61,598 bases of DNA from an uncultured Acetatifactor sp. (GCA_910586485.1 CAJUIA010000023.1:1-61598); one strand, 5' to 3'. Positions 52,214 through 60,667 are shown, counted from the first letter of the stretch. Notes: generated from the sequence alone by a model not told the origin. Numbers and translations are program-made.

Positions 52214-52319
52214 TTACGCAACCTGGCATTTCCCATGTGCCTCATCATCCACAGACTCACACCACTCGTTTGACGTCTCTTCGCCGGGAGCTTCTACCGC
52301 AATATGTGAAAACCAGCTG
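52214..52319 (-). pseudogene. C-terminal remnant of a cupin gene
   Basis: The minus strand reads SWFSHIAVEAPGEETSNEW..CESVDDEAHGK and then a stop at 52216-52214. This closely matches the C-terminus of the intact cupin protein encoded at 56031-56477 (SWFSHIAVEVPGEETRNEW..CEPVDDEAYEK). No upstream part or start remains. It is a decayed or truncated second copy. Confidence 0.85.
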
Positions 52320-52324
52320 TCTGA

Positions 52325-52361
52325 TAATGTCTAATACCTATGTTACATTACTTAAAATACC
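52325..52361. repeat. 37-bp element, copy 1
   Basis: This sequence starts TAATGTCTAATACC and ends ACTTAAAATACC. It matches 33 of 37 positions at 57873-57909, upstream of the MerR gene. Here it abuts the cupin remnant directly. It may be a conserved regulatory site or a duplication scar. Confidence 0.75.
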
Positions 52362-52441
52362 AGAAACATAATTTAGCGCATTTCTCTGAACTCATGGAAA
52401 CACAATTAGCGGATACTCATTTCATTCCTGTTTGTAGTTCC

Positions 52442-53374
52442 TCATTTCTTAATAATTGGCACCCACATACGAAATCCATCCGGAACTCCACCATTTTGAA
52501 ACCATTTTTCTGAGAAAATGTGCTCTTCATAAAAGATGCCCATCGAACAATCAAACTCATATCCCCCGGTATTTTTTATAAATTCAACAAAAGCCTCTGA
52601 TGCCTTCATCATACTAAGTGCAATATCCATACTACCATTTTCGTCATACTGATTAAGTATGACATCACTTACCAAAAACAGACCTGAAGGAGCATCCTCA
52701 ACCTTTAGCCCGCAGAATTCGCCCTGACCACATTCATCACCTACAAGGTACATCATTGCTTTGTAAGGGTGCTTTATATGTTCAGAAGCATTTTGATGTT
52801 CCTCTCCTTGAGGATGGTGGCCAGATTCTGCCACTCCTATATACCTTCTGGCAGCACGATCAGGTACATTCCTTTTACACCATTCTGACATCTGTCCCCA
52901 TGCCTCATTTTCCGGATCAACGCAATCTACTGTAAAACAAACAACTTTTTCATTCTTATGCTCTTCCATTTTTACAATAGCAGTTTCGTTCATAATCATC
53001 TCTCCTTCTTTTATTTGGATTTGAAAATTTAATTTAGGGAAGCAGATAGAAGAGCCTTCTTTCCTGATCTTACTTGGTGTAGTTCCTGTAAACTTGCGCA
53101 CTGCACGTGAAAATGCAGCTGCTGAATTATATCCGTACCTCATAGCAATATCAATGACCTTATGTTCGGTATCCATTAATTCCCGCACTGCATATTGAAG
53201 CTTGCGCTTCCTGATGTACTCATCCAATGTCATGTTGGCAATCAGTAAAAAGAAACGCTGATAAGTTGACTTAGACATTCCGGCTATTCTGGCAGCTCTT
53301 TCATAATCAATTTCTTCAAACAGATTATCTTCTATGTATGAAATTGATAGATTAAGTCCTTCTACGTAATCCAT
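52442..53374 (-). CDS. AraC-family regulator with GyrI-like effector domain
   Basis: A 310-residue regulator. The N-terminal AraC DNA-binding domain (about 1-105) contains two helix-turn-helix motifs (EIDYERAARIAGMSKSTYQR and VIDIAMRYGYNSAAAFSRAVRKFTG). The C-terminal half (about 130-310) is an AraC effector-binding/GyrI-like domain, which binds small cationic or hydrophobic ligands. The start follows GAAGGAGGTGATAT. The coding region is AT-richer than the surrounding genes. It is divergent from nothing obvious and has no clear adjacent target gene. Confidence 0.9.
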   Translation of the reverse strand: MDYVEGLNLSISYIEDNLFEEIDYERAARIAGMSKSTYQRFFLLIANMTLDEYIRKRKLQYAVRELMDTEHKVIDIAMRYGYNSAAAFSRAVRKFTGTTPSKIRKEGSSICFPKLNFQIQIKEGEMIMNETAIVKMEEHKNEKVVCFTVDCVDPENEAWGQMSEWCKRNVPDRAARRYIGVAESGHHPQGEEHQNASEHIKHPYKAMMYLVGDECGQGEFCGLKVEDAPSGLFLVSDVILNQYDENGSMDIALSMMKASEAFVEFIKNTGGYEFDCSMGIFYEEHIFSEKWFQNGGVPDGFRMWVPIIKK

Positions 53375-53432
53375 ATATCACCTCCTTCAATAATTGTAAC
53401 TTATGTATACCTAAAATACCTTGCAATAAACA

Positions 53433-53621
53433 TCATTCGCTGCACATTAACACCTTCACTATTGACTTCTTGTCAGTCAAATACATTTTTACAAATCCAT
53501 CCACCATCACCATAAGCGCCGCCAATTCGCACAGCAGAGCATTATCCACCCGCCCACTTTTCAACAGGTCAATCATTCCGTCACACAAACGCAGATCTGG
53601 AGAGGTTTGTCTGCGCTGCAA
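53433..53621 (-). CDS. Possible small protein or gene remnant
   Basis: A 62-codon frame with a TTG start preceded by AGGGGGGAACAGC. It has a central hydrophobic helix (NALLCELAALMVMVDGFV). I do not recognise it. It lies between the AraC gene and the hydrolase in a region of gene fragments. It may be a fragment. Confidence 0.3.
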   Translation of the reverse strand: MQRRQTSPDLRLCDGMIDLLKSGRVDNALLCELAALMVMVDGFVKMYLTDKKSIVKVLMCSE

Positions 53622-53643
53622 GCTGTTCCCCCCTGTCTATTGT

Positions 53644-54534
53644 TCACCACCGGGAAACAAATTCCAGTGTTTTCATAAGTGAATCCATTCGGGCTTTCCG
53701 TCCTCGCTCTTTATTTTTCCATCGGTCACCTTTGAAAAACTTTGTCAGCCGCAATTCCATTGGAACAAACAAATGCCCACCATAATCATAACTCAAATGC
53801 TGGTAAAAGTATGGAAAATTATAATCCTGCAATCGCTTCATAATCTGTTTTGCTGCAAGTTCTGATGGCCACATGGTATCCATTTTAGAGGAAATCAGCA
53901 GAACAGGGCCGGCAATTTTCTCAGCTTGGATAACTGCGGCGGGGTTGGGATGCTGCACAAGAGGGAGGTAAAGGTCATACATGGTTAATTCTCTCGCCCG
54001 GACGCTTTTCCGCACCACATGACCGAGAGGAAATTTCTCCAGCCCGTAAGCGGTATAAGGAACTTCGTTCCCATGGAAACTCCAACTACTTCCCGGCACA
54101 ATAGAGATACCTTTTTCCATGGTAAATCCTTGACATACGGTATTCATGGGAGCAACCGCAACCACCGCATTGACAAGGCCCGGCAAAAGGCTTCCAGCCG
54201 TCAGCGCCAGTTCTGCTCCCTTTGAGATCCCCCACAACCCTACTTTTTTATATCCCATATCATGTAACCGTTTTGCGGCTGCTTCCAACAAATCAACAGG
54301 AATACAAGAGAATTGTTTGGGCAGTCCCTCCTCCATCACATAGGCCAACGCCAGAGTTGTCAGCCCATGAGATTGAAAAACACTTGCCAGCATACAGGAC
54401 AGTTCAAATTTTCCATCGCTGCCGCTGAAACAAATTAGTGCTTTCCCCGGATATTTGTCCTCCACTGGAAGGAATAGTTCACCATGAAACCCATCTGTTT
54501 TAACACGATAAGCGTTATTTTCTGCTTTAGACAT
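53644..54534 (-). CDS. Alpha/beta hydrolase, BAAT/acyl-CoA thioester hydrolase C-terminal type
   Basis: A 296-residue alpha/beta hydrolase. The nucleophile elbow is VGLWGISKGAELAL (Ser104). LALAYVMEEGLPKQFSCIPVDLLEAAAKRL is typical of BAAT C-terminal domain proteins, which hydrolyse or transfer acyl-CoA thioesters. Other members are dienelactone-hydrolase-like. The C-terminal His is likely in YDYGGHLFVP. No signal peptide is seen. The Shine-Dalgarno is weak (GGGAAAAAAATAAATAGCT). It is a single gene; the substrate is unknown. Confidence 0.85.
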   Translation of the reverse strand: MSKAENNAYRVKTDGFHGELFLPVEDKYPGKALICFSGSDGKFELSCMLASVFQSHGLTTLALAYVMEEGLPKQFSCIPVDLLEAAAKRLHDMGYKKVGLWGISKGAELALTAGSLLPGLVNAVVAVAPMNTVCQGFTMEKGISIVPGSSWSFHGNEVPYTAYGLEKFPLGHVVRKSVRARELTMYDLYLPLVQHPNPAAVIQAEKIAGPVLLISSKMDTMWPSELAAKQIMKRLQDYNFPYFYQHLSYDYGGHLFVPMELRLTKFFKGDRWKNKERGRKARMDSLMKTLEFVSRW

Positions 54535-54659
54535 AGCTATTTATTTTTTTCCCATATTTTGATTTATCGCTTTCCCATTATACCACAAATCCGAAAGCGT
54601 GGAAATAGGGAGTCTTCCGGGCTGATTTCCTACCTTATGGATATATGGCACAGACGGTC

Positions 54660-55029
54660 AAAAAAGTGTAGACTTGGGATAGTTCATCAATGGACAAGCC
54701 CCTTGAAAACCGAATGACCGTCTGAAAAGGAATACCCCGGCTGGGGAAGTGCGCCGTGACCCTGCTTCTGGACACCGTGACCAGAGCAGCGGAGTGAGTG
54801 AGTTTTGCCGCCTGCGGCGAAACGAACGATACACAGCTTGCGACGACGAGGCAGGAAGCCTTTTCGGGGAGAACGGCAACCCAAAGGAAAATGAAAGGAC
54901 AGCATGAAGGAACAACCCTATCAGCATTTGCCGCCGCTGGAACACAGGCCGGACGGTTCCCCCTACCGCATGACCCCGGCGCAGAGGAAGCGGGCCAACA
55001 GCCTGATACGCCGGGAGTGCTGCAACTGT
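54660..55029 (+). mobile_element. Scar of a Firmicutes integrative conjugative element
   Basis: This segment contains the start of a Cys-rich VLP gene and the upstream spacer that I recognise as typical of Tn1549-like or related conjugative elements of Firmicutes. The plus strand around 54691-54726 ends an open frame (MDKPLENRMTV and stop), compatible with the C-terminus of another element gene. The segment stops abruptly at about 55029, where an aldo/keto reductase fragment begins. No integrase, relaxase or att repeats remain. The left boundary is uncertain. Confidence 0.55.
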
Positions 55030-55056
55030 GCGTATCTGATCCTCTGTGGCCTGTGA
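54904..55056 (+). pseudogene. Truncated Cys-rich VLP domain protein (ICE-associated)
   Basis: Starts MKEQPYQHLPPLEHRPD after AATGAAAGGACAGC and continues to RRECCNC, as in Cys-rich VLP proteins of conjugative elements. After codon 42 the sequence changes into an unrelated DNA and stops at 55056. Normal members are longer, with additional Cys. The gene is cut at the junction near 55029. Confidence 0.65.
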
Positions 55057-55222
55057 CTGTCCCCACCCACGGATTTTTCCCTCTTTTATCAGCTCCCCCA
55101 TCACTTCAGCTACTTCTTCCACCCTGTCATTTCTTCTATACGGTGCTGATAATACAAATCTACATAATCTGTCCCAAGACGCTTCAGTGAGGCTTCCAGA
55201 TGATTGCGGAATAATCAGATTT
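55030..55222 (-). pseudogene. Aldo/keto reductase fragment
   Basis: On the minus strand one frame reads NHLEASLKRLGTDYVDLYYQHR and another VEEVAEVMGELIKEGKIRGW then GQSQATEDQIR. Both are strong aldo/keto reductase segments that belong together but are in different frames. The start and most of the gene are missing. The fragment is fused at about 55029 to the conjugative element scar. Confidence 0.75.
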
Positions 55223-55267
55223 TTCAAATCTTTATTGCTGAACAATTTCCTTTCCCCCTCACAGGTT

Positions 55268-55930
55268 CTATTGCAAAGAGAATGTGACCGTCACATCCCC
55301 ATCGCCAAACACCTCCAAAAGCTTCTCACCCGTCATGCCCTCAATCTTCCCGATTCTCGTAAAATTCCATGAATTCGTATCATAATAAATTACAAGCGAA
55401 TTTCCCTGATAAAGTATAATGTCGCCCGCCCCGGTGGAAATCTGCTCGTCATTCCTCGGCAAGTCCGTTCCGATGGGGCCAACCTTTTCCATCCCCGCAT
55501 AATCGTTCATATTGATTGTAAGCGGTCCCTCTGCAAGAAGTTCTTTCAGTGCCTCCACGGATGAATTATCTGCAAATGTCGCCGTGAATGAAGTGTCACC
55601 TGCTGTTATTTTCATGGTATTGTCCTCCATATGGTCTGTACTTCGGTCTGTTTCCTTAGATGCGGATTTGTTATCCGCAGCCGTGCTTTCCCCGCTTTCT
55701 GGAACTGCGGCGGCACCCTCCGTGGTTTTTTCTGCATTATTTTCTTCTGCACCCGTACTGCGGGTTTCCTCGGACTCTGTGAAATTCCCCTCTGTTGCAG
55801 GTGATACACTGCTGTTTTCCGTCACCACAGAATCTTTTACAGTTTCTGCATCTCTGGCTGATTCGCCTCCACAGGCAGTCACATAAACCAGCATAGCCGT
55901 AAAAATCAGACATGCAGCTAATTTTTTCAT
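55268..55930 (-). CDS. Lipoprotein with cyclophilin-like domain
   Basis: A 220-residue lipoprotein with signal KKLAACLIFTAMLVYVTAC (lipid Cys20). A Ser/Thr/Glu-rich linker fills about residues 21-100. The C-terminal 115 residues form a cyclophilin-like fold of the PF18050 type: FTATFADNSSVEALKELL, LTINMNDYAGMEKVGPIG, QISTGAGDIILYQGNSLVIYY. Related single-domain proteins occur next to flavodoxins and AKRs in Clostridia. The start follows GGGGAGGGCATTT. It is likely in the same cluster as the downstream cupin and flavodoxin genes; its role is unknown. Confidence 0.85.
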   Translation of the reverse strand: MKKLAACLIFTAMLVYVTACGGESARDAETVKDSVVTENSSVSPATEGNFTESEETRSTGAEENNAEKTTEGAAAVPESGESTAADNKSASKETDRSTDHMEDNTMKITAGDTSFTATFADNSSVEALKELLAEGPLTINMNDYAGMEKVGPIGTDLPRNDEQISTGAGDIILYQGNSLVIYYDTNSWNFTRIGKIEGMTGEKLLEVFGDGDVTVTFSLQ

Positions 55931-56030
55931 AAATGCCCTCCCCGTATAAGAGAAATCGTGGGAAGAATGCCCGCCTTTGGCATTCTTCAGTGTGTAACTT
56001 AGTAATTCTTAGCGGGCGTACTTGGGCCGC

Positions 56031-56477
56031 TTAGAATTTCTTTACACACTTTTCGTATGCCTCATCATCCACAGGCTCACACCACTCATTCCTGGTTTCC
56101 TCGCCGGGAACTTCCACCGCAATATGGGAAAACCAGCTGTCCGCCTTCGCACCATGCCAGTGCTTCACCTCCGCCGGAATCGTAATCACCATCCCCGGCT
56201 CAAGGCTGACCGCTTCCTTCCCTTCCTCCTGATACCAGCCGCTGCCCGCGGTGCAGATTAAAAGCTGACCGCCACCGCTCTTTGCATGATGGATGTGCCA
56301 GTTGTTCCGGCATCCCGGCTCAAAAGTCACGTTGGCAAGAAACACTGCCGTTTCTTTTGGGTTTGTGAGGGGATTTAAGTAGGAATTGCCGATAAAATAC
56401 TGTGCAAAAGCCGTATTTTCCTGTCCCAAGCCAAATACATTCTGTCTGCCAAACTTTTCTTTGTCTGTGATCTTCAT
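56031..56477 (-). CDS. Cupin domain protein
   Basis: A 148-residue single-domain cupin, often found fused or next to carboxymuconolactone decarboxylase proteins. Motif 1 is FEPGCRNNWHIHHAKSGGGQ with metal-ligand His. Motif 2 is PGMVITIPAEVKHWHGAK. The start follows AAAAGGAGAGATAAG. A truncated second copy lies at 52214-52319. It belongs to a cluster with a flavodoxin and aldo/keto reductase genes often linked to quinone or aromatic metabolism (inference). Confidence 0.9.
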   Translation of the reverse strand: MKITDKEKFGRQNVFGLGQENTAFAQYFIGNSYLNPLTNPKETAVFLANVTFEPGCRNNWHIHHAKSGGGQLLICTAGSGWYQEEGKEAVSLEPGMVITIPAEVKHWHGAKADSWFSHIAVEVPGEETRNEWCEPVDDEAYEKCVKKF

Positions 56478-56566
56478 CTTATCTCTCCTTTTTTCTTCGC
56501 ATACTTTTAATATTTTGCTTCTTTTCCATGATTACAGCCTATCCCCACAGCTTACTGCAAAGCATT

Positions 56567-57325
56567 TCACTCCATAAGTCCCAGGCTCTCCAGCCAGTCA
56601 CTTACCGCCTGAGCCGGATCAGATGCTGCGGAACTGCCGATATGGAGACCGTCAAGGACATTCGCCTCCGGCTCCAGTTCCCTGATGCTGCTTACCGTAC
56701 CTGACAGACCACTCCCTCCGCTGGTACAGAACGGTGCAAGGGTCTTTCCGGACAGGTCATAGCTGTCGAAAAAAGTATACAGTATCATCGGCATATCGCT
56801 CCACCAGTTGGGATAACCCACATAAATGATGTCATACTGCGAAATATCATCAATGCTTCCTGCAATCGCCGGGCGTGCCCCGTTTTCCTTTTCTTCGGCT
56901 GCAATATCCAAAAGTGTATTATAGTCGGAGGTATAGGTTTCCTCTGGAACAATTTCAAATACATCCGCTCCCGTCTGTCCTGCAATGGCATTTGCAACAT
57001 TTTCCGTATTCCCTGACCATGAAAAATAAACAACCAGTGCATTACTGCCATGTTCTGCACCCGAATCTCCTGCCGTATCACTTTCCGGTTCTGCTGTCTC
57101 CAGTCCAGTTGTTTTATCCTGCGCGGCTGACTGTTCTGATTCCGTTGTCTCTGAACCCTGCGCGGCTTCAGAATCCGTTCCCTCTGTCACACCGGTCTGC
57201 ATCGGCGTATTTTCATTTGCCGCTGCGCTGTTTCCCCTGTTTTCTGTTTCACTGCTCCCACATCCGATCAGTGAAACCGCCAATACACTCAACATGATTA
57301 CAGATAAAACCTTTTTCATTTCCAA
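56567..57325 (-). CDS. Flavodoxin lipoprotein
   Basis: A 252-residue lipoprotein with signal KKVLSVIMLSVLAVSLIGC. A Ser/Thr/Glu linker leads to a flavodoxin domain: FMN-phosphate loop VVYFSWSGNTENVANAI, then YDIIYVGYPNWWSDMPM and FCTSGGSGLSGT. It may be a surface electron carrier. The start is TTG 57325, 6 nt after AAAGGAG, or ATG 57319. It lies between the cupin gene (gap 89 bp) and the MerR gene. Confidence 0.9.
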   Translation of the reverse strand: MEMKKVLSVIMLSVLAVSLIGCGSSETENRGNSAAANENTPMQTGVTEGTDSEAAQGSETTESEQSAAQDKTTGLETAEPESDTAGDSGAEHGSNALVVYFSWSGNTENVANAIAGQTGADVFEIVPEETYTSDYNTLLDIAAEEKENGARPAIAGSIDDISQYDIIYVGYPNWWSDMPMILYTFFDSYDLSGKTLAPFCTSGGSGLSGTVSSIRELEPEANVLDGLHIGSSAASDPAQAVSDWLESLGLME

Positions 57326-57382
57326 ATTTATCTCCTTTCCCGAAGTATGGATTTATATAGTTCTGCTTTTGCATATAACCAT

Positions 57383-57739
57383 CTATGATTTTTCAATACG
57401 CTTCTGTATTTCATGCCGCAGATAATCCATATTTACAATCTGCTTTTCCTTGAAATGAATTTCATCCAGCGTCTTTCCCCTGATCCTGTTAAGCATTGCC
57501 AAACGCGCGGACTCCGTGTGGTCTCCCTCCAGTGTAAGCCGCATATAGGTTTCCACTTCATTACTGTCAAAGCCCATATCGTTAAGTGTCATGATCATAC
57601 TAAGCCGTTCTATGTCCTGGTCATCATATTGCCATGCCCCCATAGCCTTCTTTACGGCACCGCACAATCCCCAGCTTTCATATTCCTTCAGAATTTCAAG
57701 AGGAATCTTATAACGTTCGCTTGCCTCATTCATTGTCAT
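57383..57739 (-). CDS. MerR-family transcriptional regulator
   Basis: A 118-residue MerR-like protein. The N-terminal winged helix is MTMNEASERYKIPLEILKEYESWGL, less canonical than usual MerR. YDDQDIERLSMIMTLNDMGF and a C-terminal helix follow. No Cys-based metal site is apparent. The start has a weak ribosome binding site (GGCGGGGTG). It probably regulates the flavodoxin/cupin cluster (inference). Confidence 0.82.
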   Translation of the reverse strand: MTMNEASERYKIPLEILKEYESWGLCGAVKKAMGAWQYDDQDIERLSMIMTLNDMGFDSNEVETYMRLTLEGDHTESARLAMLNRIRGKTLDEIHFKEKQIVNMDYLRHEIQKRIEKS

Positions 57740-57821
57740 TTTGAAAATTACACCCCGCCTTTGTAATAATTTAGATTCAGTCTTTTTCTCCTAGCTTACA
57801 CGCCCATTTATTGATTGTAAA

Positions 57822-57855
57822 AATATAGATGCTCCTGTTTCGGAACATCTATATT
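57822..57855. repeat. Inverted repeat upstream of the MerR gene
   Basis: AATATAGATG and CATCTATATT are a perfect 10-bp repeat around a 14-nt centre that itself contains TCC..GGA. It lies about 80-115 bp upstream of the MerR start and 18 bp from the 37-bp element. Possible terminator of the AKR gene or operator. Confidence 0.5.
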
Positions 57856-57872
57856 GTAAATCTGTTGTCTTG

Positions 57873-57909
57873 TAATGTCTAATACCAATGTTGAATTACT
57901 TAAAATGCC
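57873..57909. repeat. 37-bp element, copy 2
   Basis: Matches 33 of 37 positions of the element at 52325-52361. It lies between the MerR gene and the 3' end of the aldo/keto reductase pseudogene. This is either a conserved regulatory site or a trace of an old duplication of the cupin-MerR cluster. Confidence 0.75.
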
Positions 57910-57960
57910 TTAAACACATTTCTTAAACGGTAAATTTTTACCGCGTTAAACGCAGTTTCA

Positions 57961-58472
57961 CTATTTTTTATCGCAGGCTCTACTATGGATTTTCCAGCCA
58001 TTTAAAAACTTTGCGGTATCAGCCGCACTATGGTCGATGATTTCGCTATGTCCCAAATCCAACGCGCCGATTGCCTCCATATCCTCATCACTTAATTGAA
58101 AGTCCCAGATATTGAGGTTTTCCTTCCGCCATCGGTCCCCACGCTTCAGGTTGGACGTCAAACTCCTTCATGGTTTCCAGCGCCCCTGTCTGTGCAAAGA
58201 ACGGGTGAAGCTCCACTTGATTGACCATCGGTTTGATCCGTGCGTTCAGGCATAAGTCCGCAAGCCTTTCCGGATAAAAGTTGCAGACACCGATTGCCCT
58301 GACCTTCCCTTCCTCATACAGCTCTTCCATGGCACGCCAGGAACCATAATAATCATTCATCGGCTGATGGATCAGATACAGGTCAATATAGTCAAGCCCC
58401 AGCTTGTCGAGAGATACCTGAAATGCTTTTTTGGCATTCTCATACCCGGCGTCCTGAATCCAGAGCTTTATC
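57961..58472 (-). pseudogene. Aldo/keto reductase pseudogene (2,5-diketogluconate reductase-like)
   Basis: The minus strand begins inside an AKR (IKLWIQDAGYENAKKAFQ) and reads KLGLDYIDLYLIHQP, MEELYEEGKVRAIGVCNFYP and MVNQVELHPFFAQTGALE. The central part after WGPMAEGK is deleted. The C-terminus continues in another frame (ENLNIWDFQLSDEDMEAI, stop at 57961). The N-terminal about 80-100 residues are absent. It is clearly broken, and abuts a TetR remnant at about 58472. Confidence 0.88.
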
Positions 58473-58769
58473 AGGATATGATGTCAGAAATTGCTGACGG
58501 GTATTATCAGGAAATGGAAAAGTTGCAGCCACCTTATTCCTTTAAGGAGGTCAACCGCTACATTACAACACAATCTGAACCGGCATAATCCTTATGCAGA
58601 TTTCAGTCCTGAAATGCAGAACATGATCAATACATTTTTGGTAGTCAGCTCGCTTGAGCTTTACAGACAATGGGTAGCCGATGGCAAAAAACTTCCGCTG
58701 GAAGAAGTCATTAAACTGACTGGAAAGTTACTTGATGAAGGCGTTTCCGGACTTTCCGGCAGGCATTGA
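58473..58769 (+). pseudogene. TetR C-terminal remnant
   Basis: On the plus strand YQDMMSEIADGYYQEMEKL reads in one frame to a stop. The next segment, ADFSPEMQNMINTFLVVSS and LELYRQWVADGKKLPLEEV, reads in another frame to a stop at 58769. This matches the C-terminal ligand domain of TetR-family proteins (TetR_C type). The DNA-binding half is absent. Confidence 0.7.
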
Positions 58770-58784
58770 ATTTATCGTAACAGT

Positions 58785-59702
58785 TTAGTGACCTATCTGA
58801 ACTGTTGCAGCTTGTCCGTTCTGCGCTGTTCCCTCCAGATATTCCTTTGCGTGTTCAATAAACCGCAGTATCGCCGGAGAAAGTGCCTGATTCTTTTTCC
58901 AAACAAGAACACAGCTGCTCTCCAGCGCCGGTTCCAGCGGCCGCAGGCACAACGTATCCTGATTGCAGGAAAATTCCATCACTAACGCCATTCCGATACC
59001 GCTTTCCACCATAATAGACTGATTATAGTGGGAAAGATTGCAGGTCGAAATGACATGAAGCTTTTCTTTATCATAGCCAAACCAATTTTCCAGTTCGTTC
59101 CGCACTGACTGGCGTCTTGCTATAATCAAGGGAACGTCTGCCAGATCCTCCGGCATGATTTTTTGTTTCTCTGCCAGCAGCGAATCCCTGCGCATGAGCA
59201 CATGCCATTTTTCTTTTAACGGCATCCTCATATAATGGTATCTGCTGATTTCGACCGGCTCCAGTAAAAGTCCCATATCCAGAATACCATTCTCCAGACG
59301 TTCTTTCACATCATCCGCAATCGCCGTATAAATATTAAAATTTATATCCGGGTATTTCTGTTGAAAGGAGGCCATCATTTCAGAAAGGGGCTTCATGTTC
59401 TGTGTTTCGCCACAGCCAATGGATATTTCCCCTGAGACAGCCTCTTCCTCATGCTTTAATTCTTTTGCCGTTTTTTCAGCAAGGTCTACAATTTCCTGCG
59501 CGCGCCGCCGGAGCAGCATGCCTTCTTCCGTCAACAGGATATTATGCTTACCCCTGCGGAATAATTTCACGCCGAGTTCCTCCTCCATCTGCATCAGCTG
59601 GCGGGACAGGGTTGGCTGTGTAATATGTAAAAGAGCCGCTGCTTTCGTGATATTTTCTTCCCTTGCAGCAGCCAAAAAGTATTGTAAAACACGCAGTTCC
59701 AT
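58785..59702 (-). CDS. LysR-family transcriptional regulator
   Basis: A 305-residue regulator. The helix-turn-helix lies at about residues 1-62 (LRVLQYFLAAAREENITKAA and LHITQPTLSRQLMQMEEELG). A C-terminal LysR substrate domain follows (ISIGCGETQNMKPL, then YPDINFNIYTA). The start at 59702 follows GGGGGAAACAAA. It is divergent from the acetyltransferase gene. The spacer contains palindromes of the LysR-box type, so it probably regulates itself and perhaps the divergent gene. Confidence 0.92.
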   Translation of the reverse strand: MELRVLQYFLAAAREENITKAAALLHITQPTLSRQLMQMEEELGVKLFRRGKHNILLTEEGMLLRRRAQEIVDLAEKTAKELKHEEEAVSGEISIGCGETQNMKPLSEMMASFQQKYPDINFNIYTAIADDVKERLENGILDMGLLLEPVEISRYHYMRMPLKEKWHVLMRRDSLLAEKQKIMPEDLADVPLIIARRQSVRNELENWFGYDKEKLHVISTCNLSHYNQSIMVESGIGMALVMEFSCNQDTLCLRPLEPALESSCVLVWKKNQALSPAILRFIEHAKEYLEGTAQNGQAATVQIGH

Positions 59703-59751
59703 TTTGTTTCCCCCTGCCAATCAGTTACTCATCATCGACGGTCCATTTCAT

Positions 59752-59802
59752 ATAATAGAAACTGCTTTGCATTTTCTATTATCCAAATTCTATTATAGAA
59801 TT
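59752..59802. promoter_or_regulatory. Candidate LysR operators in divergent region
   Basis: ATAATAGAAA (59752-59761) and TTTCTATTAT (59773-59782) are a perfect 10-bp inverted repeat with an 11-bp centre. Next to it, AATTCTA TTA TAGAATT (59786-59802) is a perfect palindrome containing the T-N11-A pattern of LysR boxes. Confidence 0.55.
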
Positions 59803-59952
59803 GTACTTAACATCTCTGTTACTTTCAATAGTTTATTTATTAAACTTATTTTTTCATCAGTTTTAGTATTTTTAATCAGTTTTATTGCTATATTACTTGA
59901 AATATACTAAAATATAGTAAATAAAACAATCAAACTTTTGAAGGGGATTTAC

Positions 59953-60531
59953 ATGAACATAAATATCAGACATGCTAACGAAAACGATAGAAATGATATT
60001 GCTCTGTGTATCGCAGAGGGATTTAAAAAAGACTTTGATGTATTATGCAAAAATACACATACCGTAGCAGCCGCAATCAGTACAGGCATACAGATTTCTA
60101 AGTTTTATGTGGCAGAATCCGAAAACGAAACCGTTGGTGTCGTAGCTATTTCTGATTGCAGCGGCAGAGCCGCAGTAACAGACATAGCATCTTATAAAAA
60201 AAATTTTGGATTTATCAAAGGGATCATTGCAAATTTAGTGTTAAAAGAGGAATTTGAATCAGCATTAGACTGCCCGCCAACCACAGGTTATATTGAATTT
60301 GTTGCTGTTCGAAATGCACACCAAAGAAAAGGAATTGCTACATTTATGTTGAAAGAAAGTATAAGGCAGAGTTCCTATGAAAATTATGTACTTGACGTTA
60401 CAGATGTCAACACTGCCGCTATCCGTTGTTATTCTGCAATAGGATTCCAGGAATTTAAAAGGGTAAAAGAAAAGCATAGTAAACAGAAAGGATTTTCGGC
60501 AAAAATATATATGCAATATCAGAAGAAATGA
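59953..60531 (+). CDS. GNAT acetyltransferase
   Basis: A 192-residue GNAT protein. The acetyl-CoA segment is GYIEFVAVRNAHQRKGIATFML (R/Q-x-x-G), then NYVLDVTDVNTAAIRCYSAIGF. The start at 59953 (MNINIRHANE) follows GAAGGGGATTTAC. It is in a distinctly AT-richer region than most of the window, suggesting a different origin. It is divergent from the LysR gene, which may regulate it. Confidence 0.88.
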   Translation: MNINIRHANENDRNDIALCIAEGFKKDFDVLCKNTHTVAAAISTGIQISKFYVAESENETVGVVAISDCSGRAAVTDIASYKKNFGFIKGIIANLVLKEEFESALDCPPTTGYIEFVAVRNAHQRKGIATFMLKESIRQSSYENYVLDVTDVNTAAIRCYSAIGFQEFKRVKEKHSKQKGFSAKIYMQYQKK

Positions 60532-60593
60532 TTCCTTTCCACTCCTTCACCCATACGAAAACCGCTTTAATCTGTAATTCTCTTGTACAATAA

Positions 60594-60625
60594 AAAGCAT
60601 CTGGGGTTTTATTTCCAAATGCTTT
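60594..60625. terminator. Bidirectional terminator
   Basis: AAAGCAT and ATGCTTT, extended by TGG/CCA with one mismatch, form a stem. On the minus strand it ends in TTTTTATTG, so it terminates the PHP gene. On the plus strand it lies 63 bp after the acetyltransferase stop. Confidence 0.65.
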
Positions 60626-60667
60626 CTACCTCTATAACCATATCTTTATTATTTTCTTTTATGTAAG

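Noticed and set aside
54658..55245. Minus-strand 195-codon frame through the scarred zone
   Set aside because: Only its first about 70 codons match an aldo/keto reductase, in mixed frames. The rest is antisense to the conjugative-element segment, so it is not one gene.
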